From Bolinopsis microptera (Eukaryota > Ctenophora > Tentaculata > Lobata > Bolinopsidae): 64,000 nucleotides of DNA. The stretch is from positions 15,571,337 to 15,635,336 of the forward strand of contig NC_087080.1 of the NCBI RefSeq assembly GCF_026151205.1, given 5' to 3'. Below the pieces are notes generated by a model that did not search any database, was not told where the DNA came from, and saw nothing but the letters and a program-made list of their open reading frames with translations. The translations under genes and the position numbers were made by a program. Below, in pieces: positions 33,401 to 45,400 of this stretch (positions are counted from its first letter, which is position 1; each line of letters begins with the position of its first letter).

Positions 33401-36400
33401 CACTCGCGCCGCGCATTCATTGACATGCTAGCTATATAATATACATTAAATCTCTGCAAGCAATACTCGCGCGCTGCACTGCGCGCTAGTTGTCATGGTA
33501 ACTTACGGAAGGAAGGAAGGACTGACGACATATTTATAGCCACTTACCTCGTTCTCCAAAATCCACGTTTTTCTGCTAAAACGTCCATTCGTAACCTTTC
33601 ACTATTAGTATTGTCTTTCTACAAAAGAGTGCGAACGGAAAAAATTATATTATGAGAGCTCCAGAGTATTATTTTCGTCAATTTGATACCGAAATTATTG
33701 GGCAAACTGACATAATCCGACATACCCTGACATATCTCGACACGTCGGGATATGTCGGGGTTTGTCGGGGTTTGTCGGGGTCTGTCGGGGTTTGTCGGGG
33801 TTTGTCAGGATATGTCGGGGTTTGTCGGGGTTTGTCGGGGTGTGTCGGGGTTTGTCGGGGTTTGTCGAGCCTGGAGGCTACATGATGCCTCTAGGTCTTC
33901 TTCCTCCTGAGTCTTCCTCCTCCTCCTTCTTCTCCTCCTAAGTCTTCTACCTCCTGAGTCCTCTGAGTCCTCCTCCTCCTTCTCATCAGTCCTCCTTCTC
34001 CTCCTCTTAAGTATTCCTCCTCCTCCTGAGTCCTCCTCCTCATCCTCCTCCTCCCCAGTCCTCATCCTCCTCCTCCTTCTCCTCTTCCTTCTCCTCCTCA
34101 TCAGTACTCCTCCTCAGTCCTCTTCATAGTCGTCCTCGTTCTCGTCCTTAGTCCTCCTCCTCCTCCTCCTCCTCCTCCTCCTCAGTCCTCCTCCTGAGTC
34201 CTCCTCCTCATCCTCCTCCACAGTCCTCTTCCTCCTCCTCAGTCCTCCCCCAGTCCTCCAACTCAATCCTCATCAGTCCTCCCCCAGTCCTCCTCCTCCT
34301 CCTCCTCAGACCTCCTCCTCCTTCCTCAGTCCTCCTCCTCCTCCTCAGTCCTCCCCCAGTCCTCCTCCTTCTCCTCAGCCTCCTTCCCCTCCTCCTCCTC
34401 CTCCTCCTACTCCTCAGTCATCCTCCTCCTCCTGAGTCCTCCTCCTCCTCCTCCTCCTGAGTCCTCCCCCAGACCTCCTACTCCTCAGTCATCCTCCTCC
34501 TCCTGAGTCCTCCTCCTCCTCCTCCTCCTGAGTCCTCCCCCAGACCTCCTCCTCATCAGTCCTTCCCCAGTCCTCCTCATCCTCCTCCTTCTTCTTCTTA
34601 TCAGTCGGCCTCCTCCTCGTCCAGTCGTCCTCGCTCTCGTCCTCAGTCCTCAGTCCTCCTCGTCCTTAGTTCTCATCCTTTTACTCTTGCTCCTCCTCCT
34701 CAGTCCTCCTCAGTCATCCCCCCAGTTCTCCACCCCCTCCTCAGTCCTCGTCCTCAGTCCTCCTCATAGCCGTCCTCCTCGTCCTCGTCTTCCTTCTCAG
34801 TCCTCCTCGTCCCCGTCTTCCTTCTCAGTCCTCCTCGTCCTCAGTCCTCCTCGTCTTTAGACCTCCTTCTCATCAGTCCTTCCCCAGTCATCCTCCTCCT
34901 CCTCCTCCTTCTCCTCCTCCTAAGTCTTCTTCCTCCTGAGTCCTCCTCCTGAGTCCTCCTCCTCCTTCTCATCAGTCCTCCTTCTCCTCCTCTTAAGTAT
35001 TCCTCCTCTTCCTGAGTCCTCCTCCTCCTCCTCCTCCTCCCAAGTCCTCATCCTCCTCCTCCTTCTCCTCCTCCTTCTCCTCTTCTTCTCCTCCTCATCA
35101 GTCCTCCTCCTCAGTCCTCTTCATAGTTGTCCTCGTTCTCGTCCTTAGTGATTAGTCCTCCTCCTCCTCCTCCTCCTCCTCCTCCTCCTCAGTCCTCCTC
35201 CTGAGTTCTCCTCCGCAGTCCTCTTCCTCCTCCTCAGTCCTCCCCCAGTCCTCCTCCTCCTCCTCCTCCTCCTCCTCCTCCTCCTCCTCCTCCTCCTCCT
35301 CAGTCCTCCTCCTGAGTTCTCCTCCACACTCCTCTTCCTCCTCCTCAGTCCTCCCCCAGTCCTCCTCCTCATCAGTCCTCCCCCAGTCCTCCTCCTCCTC
35401 CTCCTCCTCCTCAGTCCTCTTCCTCCTTCCTCAGTCCTCCTCCTCATCAGTCCTCCCCCAGTCCTCCTCCTCAGTGTCCTCCCCCTCCTCCTTCTCCTCC
35501 TCAGTCCTCCTCCTCCTCAGTCCTCCTCCTCCTCCTACTCCTCAGTCATCCTCCTCCTCCTCAGTCCTCCCCCAGACCTCCTCCTCATCAGTCCTTCCCC
35601 AGTCCTCCTCCTCCTCCTCCTTTTCCGTCTTATCAGTCGGCCTCCTCCTCGTCTTCGCTCTCGTCCTCAGTCCTCAGTCCTCCTCGTCCTTAGTCCGCAT
35701 CCTTTTACTTCTCCTCCTCCTCCTCAGTCGTCCTCAGTCCTTCTCCTCCTCAGCCATCCCCCCAGTTCTCCTCCCCTCCTCAGTCCTCGTCCTCGGTCCT
35801 CCTCATGGTCGTCCTCCTCGTCCTTGTCCTCGTCTTCCTTCTCAGTCCTCCTCCTCCTCCTCCTCCTTCTCCTCCTCCCCTTCCTCCTCAGTCCTCCTCC
35901 TCTTCCTTTTCCTCTTCCTCCTCAGTCATCCTCCTCCTCTTCAGGGAATCATGTTTGCGAAAAGTGGAAGGTTAAAGGTAAACACTTTATCACGGCTCCA
36001 ACGTTCCAGGACCTTATAACTGGCCTTGAAGGGATGGTTCATTATCTAGTCCAATGTGCAACTAAGTACAAGGACTGTGATATTGCTCCCTGGCATTTTG
36101 TTTCCGACTCTTGTGAACAATTGTTTGCTTTCCTTCGCACTGGCTTCCACAAAGGACGCCAGACGAACCTATCGAGTGCTTCGGTTGTGCACGGGGCAGC
36201 AAGGAAAAATCGGTGCCTTGAGCTTGATGCGAAAGGCAGCCATCTTGTTGCAAATGACGTTGCACACACTCGGGGGAAGACACTGATTCCCAATCCCAAC
36301 CAAAAACGGGTGTACAAGGGCAGAGACACCAGCCTCAAGAAACTTAGGAAAGCACTCAGGGAAGGCATCGACATGGGGAAGGATATGATTCGTGCTCACA

Positions 36401-39400
36401 CAAAGCTGTCCGGGTGCGAACTCAATATACCTACTGAACCCGACTGTTACACTCTAGTTGATGATGATGACAGGGAAGAGGCTGAGCTTGAGGCTCCCAA
36501 TGATGATGATGATGAAATGGAGATTTATAACCAGTCAACTGGAGTTCTCACAACCGACGGCCGTTGGTACCATGTTGATACTGCTGCTGAGAAGTTCATG
36601 AACGACGGTCGGTCATCAATAGCAGGTCATACACGCCAAAGGAGAATCAAAGGCTACAGTATCGCCAGTGTGTCACTTTCTCGGCCATGTGAATCGCTTG
36701 GAAAAGACTGTAAACGTGTATCAGTATCTGTTGGTGACAAGGGCTGGTTCGACAAGAAAAATTCAAGCAAGCTGTCAAGTTCCGCGGGCAGGCTCTGTTC
36801 ATGTCAACATCGCATATATTCAGCAAGGCTGACACGTCTGTCTGCCGTGTATCCACTAACTCCTTTTGTTCTACCCATCAGAACTATCATGTTTGGGTGA
36901 AGTCTAATGTAGATGGTAAGATTTCGGGGGGGGGATCAGGTACCAAGTGCCGGACATCACGTCGACTAAGTGTAGTTTTGGATATGTTTCACTAGACCCA
37001 CCCACCCCCTTTGCGGTACTAACTGTTTTTTTGGATAATACGTAAGACACCCACCCCTTTTGCCGCCTTTTGCGGTACTAACTGTCGAAAAATCGTGGTA
37101 CTAACTGTTTTTTGGTATATAGAATAAGATACCCACCCAGAAATTGCTTTTTTTTTAAAAGAGCTCAATTAAATTTTAAAGGAAGACTTTACAAAATTTT
37201 AAAAATAAAAAAAAAAACCCAAAAAAAAACTTTAAAAAACCTCAAAACCCATTCCCAAAATTGAAATTTGAGGTAAAATGGGTTTTTTTTTGGGTTAGAC
37301 ACCCCCTTTAGTACCATGTACTAACTGTTTTTCTGGAAAATGGGCAGTAGACCCACCAGTTAGTACCATGTACTAACTGTGTTTTTAGAAGAAAAAATGA
37401 CCCACCCACCAACGTGATGTCCGGTACTAAGTGTATGATCTCCCCCCGAAGATTTACCTATCAAAAGAAGTTTTGAAGATCACAAAGAGAATTTGAAGTT
37501 TTTCTCTATTTTTAATCCTAAGGAATTTAAGCTGTTACTATAACCATAACTACTTTGTGTAATAAGTTTATCTAAAGAAAGATCTGATAGAATATTAATA
37601 TGAATGTGCCATATATAGTCTATATATTATAATATATAATAATGGGTTCAGCCGAAGCTGATTAAATTTCGTTTTAGGGACCCAACTTACCAGATTTTGA
37701 AAGTATGCGAATTTGGCAATAATATTATGTGATGTAGCATTCAAAGACCTTTATAAATCACAATTAATACATCATAATATCTGAATTGTGATAATATCCC
37801 AGTGATTTTGACATTTACGCTTACGTGAGATTGACAAGCAGCTAAACTCCAATTATTAATTAATAGGTAATCGTAGTATTGTATTTTTATTTGTTCACCA
37901 GTTTTGCTGCGTCTTATTTATCTTCTCTGATGTCATACAGTGTAATATACAAAGATACAACGGTGAATACCAATGGATTTATAGATCCATTTCTCTGGGA
38001 TATTTCGTTATTTCTAGAGTAAAAAAATGTTGGTAAAAAATACGAAAAAATACGAAAAAATACGAACGCACCCCTAAAATTTGAAATTCGTATTCGTATT
38101 TTTTGTAGTTGGACCCCCCCCCTAAATATATGGTGTATTATTGAGTTAAATATATAGTGTATTACTGTATCCAATCTATCCAGGCACTAAGCGGTCGGAA
38201 GGTGAACGAGTTGATAGAAGCCACTAGAACATCAGGCAACGTAACAATGAGCTGGGTCCCCAACACATTCTTCCTGATCGTTTTACTGCCTCCCCACAAC
38301 GTAGTCCTGTGGAATGCTGCTTCCGGAACTAGGATCTGGAAACAAACTTTTGTAGATCCTATGTACTCCTTCTCTTTAGGTATTTAAATTCTCAAAGAAT
38401 AGCGGTTAAATATTTCATTGCCTTTTTTATTGTGGTGACTGGTGGAAGAAAGATCATGATTATCTGAATTTCCATTGGATAACTGGATCAATTTTGATAG
38501 TTTATCATTGTCACAATTTAATGACCATGTACCGTTCCATAATCTTCCTTATATTTAATCTCACCACCAAATCATACCAACCTCAGACCCGTTTGACGAA
38601 AGTAGGCTAGTGCTGGTTAGCGACAACTCCCTGATCTTTGTAAATGATCTAGACCTCTGTAAAACCCCAAACAGCCACCCTAAGAAATACCAACTAGCTC
38701 TGGGTAACAAAGGAAGATCTGACTCCCTGCAACCCAGTATTACCGGGGACTACCACCCTCATTCCAACAGCATGCAGGTTCTGTTACAACCTATTCAATA
38801 CCTAATAATACACCAAAATTGGGGATATTAAAATACAAAATTCCTTTCTCTTTGGATCTCTTGTTCCTTCTTCTTCACCTTCTTACATCAGCTATAATAT
38901 ATATATAACAATTAATAATCTTAAAACTCATATATTATAACAGGTTCTAATTCATTACTTGGTTATCCGTCAAAAATCTAAGAACACCCATTGAAGTTAA
39001 AATTGTTGGGGGCATCCACCGCTCCTCTTATAGTTATTTTTGTTATATTCATAATGCTTACTTAGTATGCCTGTAAAAACATATGAACTTAATATACTAT
39101 AATCGTCAGGGTTTAATAAAAGTGGTGCACTCGCCCTACTGTAGAAACAAGCTGCTACTCCTCTACCCAAGACAGATCACTATAATAGATCTGGAGCTCA
39201 TGCACGCTACTGGATACATTCTACAGGTATACATTCTACAGGTATACATTCTACAGGTATACATTCTACAGGTATACTTTCTACAGGTATACATTCTACA
39301 GGTACTTGATGCTTTTGCAAATTGTCAAACTTAGGACTGCTGCTATGTCAGTACACGACCATACCAGGTCCAAAAGTTTCAAAAAATGGAAAGTAAATAA

Positions 39401-42400
39401 ACGGAAAATCATCGAAATATAAAAAGAGATTTTTGATGATTTTTTAATAGAAGCTTTTCTGCGGCCGTCTCCTTGTCCTTGACCCAAATTTCGCAGTTTT
39501 GACTGAATTTTTGACCAGTGACCAATCAGTGAGGTCGGTGAGAGTTTTGAAAATGTCCTACCGGTAGGACATTTTCAAATTTTAGCTTTCCGCGACCCAA
39601 ATTTCACTGTATTGACTAAATTTTTCTTGAATGACCATCTAGCAAGGTTCTGATATGTTAACAAAGATAACACCATACATTGCCCCCGTCTACTTCCCAC
39701 CACCCAGGACCGGGGTTCGTCACAGTTCATAGACATGTATGTGTGTACGAGTGATAACATTATCTACTGCCTACATGATAGTGGTGCTATATCAATAAGG
39801 AGGTTCAGCGATAATGAGACTTATAAACAGGTTACTACACTCTTTATTCTTTAATGTAACTCAATTATAAACTTTTATTATATTAATGCTTTTCAAACAA
39901 ACTTACAACGAATTCTTCATGTAGTGCATCCTGGGTTTCGACAGGATATGCCCGTTTAAAATATTGCCATCACGTTACATTACATAATTATCAATAAATG
40001 TATATTAGATTTGTAGTGTTGTAATTAGTTTAAATTAATATAACTATACACTATACAGGGTGTTTCGTAGGAAGTGTGATTATTGTCCACTTTCATAAGT
40101 TTAAGAGTCTTGTAACTTAGTGTGTACAAATTCCAAACATATTTCAACACCATTAGAGCTTTTCATTTAAAACTAGAAAGCTAGAAGTGAACAAATCATT
40201 TTATGTGAAAGACCCTGTATTAGTCTAGAATTGACTGGCTGAAGCGTTTTACATAGTTAAATAGATCTTAATTTCCCAGGAGAGCTGTTATCAGTGTTTG
40301 GTGGTATCGGAGGCAATGAGGCTGTGTAAGAACGCAAAGCTGATAGGCTTGCAGGTAAATGACGTTCAATTAAACATTTCAGTATTTTTAATGGAACTCT
40401 TAGAATGTGGTACATAGTTAAAATGCCACTGCTTGATGGAACTCTTAGAATGTAGTACATAGTTAAAATACCACTGCTTGATGGAACTCTTAGAATGTAG
40501 TACATAGTTAGATATATTTATATGTTCTATCTAGAGGAGTTATATAGGTATATAGCCTCAATATTTCAATTAAATTACTATAATAACATTTTAATTACAT
40601 AACCTTGACTCCCTAATCCCGCAGGCGAAGCCGTTCACAGAGGAAAAGCTATTGTTCATGTTGACAGACGGGAGGATTGTTGGTTGGAGACTCTTTGACT
40701 GTGATGGTCCTGTTGACTTTCTCAGTGAGGTAATGCTCATTAAATTTAGGCTTTATTTTATAAATACAGTATTTGATATTCAAAGAAAGGTTAGTGAGGT
40801 CTGATCGTCATCTTCTAATACAGCGTTCGATCTCTGTGTGAAAGTGAAATTAAGCGCTTTTAACTACCGTTCACCAGACCTTGACTGCGGCTTTGTTAAC
40901 AAGGTTTGGCCAGTGGAGGGTCCACAGTAGTCCCATCGCCTTAGTATTGCTGTACAAATACTACAAAGAAAGGTTATTAAAATATAAAATGGTCTCGCAA
41001 TATATTAACATAACATGACAATGCGATGATAAACAATCATTGGTTACTAATTCTCTTATAAAATCTAATAAATTCGGTAAAAAATCATTTAAACAAGTTT
41101 AAAGATCTTAATATAAATAATTATCAATGTACCAATCATTAATTTGAGAAACTAGTAGATACAAATAGTCTTGAATATATATGTATTTTTTAATATAAAA
41201 AAACGTCGAAAAATGAGAGGTTTTGTAAATATCAGTGTATTGATAAGTTGACATAACTGTTCAGCTCTTCAGCTCTACCTCAATCGAGTAGATACAGTAA
41301 AGTTATAAAATTACCATAAAAGTACTACAACATCCCCCTGCCCCAGGTGCAATGGGAAGAGGAAGTGAGACTGGTAATGATACACAACACTGGGAGTAAC
41401 AGTTCGCCTCCCTACTCAGCTAAAGTCTGCCCACCTCTCTCCACTAAAAACAGCCATTTCTACCGCCCACTACTCGCTTTAGGTAAGTCTGTCCACCTCT
41501 CTCCACTAAAAACAGTCATTTCTACCGCCCACTACTCGCTTTAGGTAAGTCTGCCCACCTCTCGAGCCACTAAAAACAGTCATTTCTACCGCCCACTACT
41601 CGCTTTAGGTAAGTCTGCCCACCTCTCTCCACTAAAAACAGTCATTTCTACCGCCCACTACTCGCTTTAGGTAAGTCTGCCCACCTCTCTCAACTAAAAA
41701 CAGTCATTTCTACCACCCACTACTTGCTTTAGGTAAGTCTGTCCACCTCTCTCCACTAAAAACAGTCATTTCTACCGCCCACTACTCGCTTTAGGTAAGT
41801 CTGCCCACCTCTCTCCACTAAAAACAGTCATTTCTACCGCCCACTACTTGCTTTAGGTAAGTCTGCCCACCTCTCTCTCCACTAAAAACAGCCATTTCTA
41901 CCGCCCACTACTCGCTTTAGGTAAGTCTGCCCACCTCTCTCCACTAAAAACAGTCATTTCTACCGCCCACTACTCGCTTTAGGTAAGTCTGCCCACCTCT
42001 CTCTCCACTAAAAACAGCCATTTCTACCGCCCACTACTTGCTTTAGGTAAGTCTGCCCACCTCTCTCTCCACTAAAAACAGTCATTTCTACCGCCAACTA
42101 CTCGCTTTAGGTAAGTCTGCCCACCTCTCTCCACTAAAAACAGTCATTTCTACCGCCCACTACTCGCTTTAGGTAAGTCTGCCCACCTCTCTCCACTAAA
42201 AACAGTCATTTCTACCGCCCACTACTCGCTTTAGGTAAGTCTGCCCACCTCTCTCCACTAAAAACAGCCATTTCTACCGCCCACTACTTGCTTTAGGTAA
42301 GTCTGCCCACCTCTCTCCACTAAAAACAGCCATTTCTACCGCCCACTACTCGCTTTAGGTAAGTCTGCCCACCTCTCTCCACTAAAAACAGTCATTTCTA

Positions 42401-45400
42401 CCGCCCACTACTCGCTTTAGGTAAGTCTGCCCACCTCTCGAGCCACTAAAAACAGTCATTTCTACCGCCCACTACTCGCTTTAGGTAAGTCTGCCCACCT
42501 CTCTCCACTAAAAACAGTCATTTCTACCGCCCACTACTCGCTTTAGGTAAGTCTGCCCACCTCTCTCCACTAAAAACAGTCATTTCTACCGCCCACTACT
42601 CGCTTTAGGTAAGTCTGCCCACCTCTCTCCACTAAAAACAGTCATTTCTACCGCCCACTACTCGCTTTAGGTAAGTCTGCCCACCTCTCTCCACTAAAAA
42701 CAGTCATTTCTACCGCCCACTACTCGCTTTAGGTAAGTCTGCCCACCTCTCTCCACTAAAAACAGTCATTTCTACCGCCCACTACTCGCTTTAGGTAAGT
42801 CTGCCCACCTCTCGAGCCACTAAAAACAGCCATTTCTACCGCCCACTACTCGCTTTAGGTAAGTCTGCCCACCTCTCTCCACTAAAAACAGTCATTTCTA
42901 CCGCCCACTACTCGCTTTAGGTAAGTCTGCCCACCTCTCTCCACTAAAAACAGTCATTTCTACCGCCCACTACTCGCTTTAGGTAAGTCTGCCCACCTCT
43001 CTCCACTAAAAACAGTCATTTCTACCGCCCACTACTCGCTTTAGGTAAGTCTGCCACCTCTCGAGCCACTAAAAACAGTCATTTCTACCGCCCACTACTA
43101 GCTTTAGGTAAGTCTGCCCACCTCTCTCTCCACTAAAAACAGTCATTTCTACCGCCACTACTCGCTTTAGTAAGTCTGCCCACCTCTCTCCACTAATAAC
43201 AGTCATTTCTACCGCCCATTACCTACTCGCTTTAGGTAAGTCTGCCCACCTCTCTCCACTAAAAACAGTCAATTCTACCGCCCACTACTCGCTTTAGGTA
43301 AGTCTGCCCACTCTCGAGCCACTAATAACAGTCATTTCTACGCCCACTACTCGCTTAGGTAAGTCTGCTCACCTCTCTCCACTAAAAACAGCCATTCTAA
43401 CCGCCCACTACTCGCTTTAGGTAACGTCTGCCCACCTCTCTCCACTAAAAACAGTCATTTCTACCGCCCCACTACTCGCTTTAGGTAAGTCTGCCCACCT
43501 CTCGAGCCACTAAAAACAGTCATTCTACGCCCACTACTCGCTTTAGGTAAGTCTGCCACCTCTCTCCACTAATAACAGCCATTTCTACGCCCCTACTCGC
43601 TTTTAGGTAAGTCTGCCCACCTCTCTCCACTAAAAACAGTCATTTCTACCCGCCCACTACTCGCTTTAGGTAAGTCTGCCCACCTCTCTCCCACTAATAA
43701 CAGACATTTCTACCGCCCTCTACTCGCTTTAGTAGTCTGGCCCACCTCTCTCCCACTAATAACAGTCATTTCTACCGCCCCACTACTCGCCTTTAGGTAA
43801 GTCTGCCCACCTCTCTCCACTAAAAACAGTCATTTCTACCGCCCACTACTCGCTTTAGGTAAGTCTGCCCACCTCTCTCCAATAAAAACAGTCATTTTCT
43901 ACCGACCCCACTACTCGCTTTAGGTAAGTCTGCCCACCTCTCTCCACTAATAACAGTCATTTCTACCGCCCACTACTCGCTTTAGGTAAGTCTGCCCACC
44001 TCTCTCCACTAATAACAGTCATTTCTACCGCCCACTACTCGCTTTAGGTAAGTCTGCCCACCTCTCTCCACTAAAACAGCCATTTCTACCACCCACTACT
44101 CGCTTTAGGTAAGTCTGCCCCACCTCTCTCCACTAATAACAGGCATTTCTACCACCCACTACTCGCTTTAGGTAAAGTCTGCCCACCTCTCGAGCCACTA
44201 AAAACAGTCATTTCTACCGCCCACTACTCGCTTTAGGTAAGTCTGCCCACCTCTCTCCACTAAAAACAGTCATTTCTACCGCCCACTACTCGCTTTAGGT
44301 AAGTCTGCCCCACCTCTACGAGCCACTAAAAACAGTCATTTCTACCGCCCACTACTCGCTTTAGGTAAGTCTGCCCACCTCTCGAGCCACTAAAAACAGT
44401 CATTTCTACCGCCCACTACTTGCTTTAGGTAAGTCTGCTCACCTCTCTCCACTAATAACAGGCATTTCTACCACCCACTACTCGCTTTAGGTAAGTCTGC
44501 CCACCTCTCTCCACTAAAAACAGCCATTTCTACCACCCACTACTCGCTTTAGGTAAGTCTGCCCACCTCTCTCCACTAATAACAGGCATTTCTACCACCC
44601 ACTACTCGCTTTAGGTAAGTCTGCCCACCTCTCTCCACTAAAAACAGCCATTTCTACCACCCACTACTCGCTTTAGGTAAGTCTGCCCACCTCTCTCCAC
44701 TAATAACAGGCATTTCTACCACCCACTACTCGCTTTAGGTAAGTCTGCCCACCTCTCGAGCCACTAAAAACAGGCATTTCTACCGCCCACTACTCGCTTT
44801 AGGTAAGTCTGCCCACCTCTCTCCACTAAAAACAGTCATTTCTACCGCCCACTACTCGCTTTAGGTAAGTCTGCCCACCTCTCTCCACTAAAAACAGTCA
44901 TTTCTACCGCCCACTACTCGCTTTAGGTAAGTCTGCCCACCTCTCGAGCCACTAAAAACAGCCATTTCTACCGCCCACTACTCGCTTTAGGTAAGTCTGC
45001 CCACCTCTCTCCACTAAAAACAGCATTTCTACCGCCCACTACTCGCTTTAGGTAAGTCTGCCCACCTCTCTCCACTAAAAACAGTCATTTCTACCGCCCA
45101 CTACTCGCTTTAGGTAAGTCTGCCCACCTCTCGAGCCACTAAAAACAGTCATTTCTACCGCCCACTACTCGCTTTAGGTAAGTCTGCCCACCTCTCTCCA
45201 CTAAAAACAGTCATTTCTACCGCCCACTACTCGCTTTAGGTAAGTCTGCCCACCTCTCTCCACTAAAAACAGCCATTTCTACCGCCCACTACTCGCTTTA
45301 GGTAAGTCTGCCCACCTCTCGAGCCACTAAAAACAGTCATTTCTACCGCCCACTACTCGCTTTAGGTAAGTCTGCCCACCTCTCTCCACTAAAAACAGTC

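Noticed and set aside
33805-36019. Arg/Glu-rich (minus) and Ser/Pro-rich (plus) open frames
   Set aside because: Pure consequence of the CTC/CCT satellite.
40280-40360. Treating this as plain intron because no long ORF covers it
   Set aside because: Splice borders, phase and family pattern support a 25-codon WDR11 exon, so it is annotated as exon 7.
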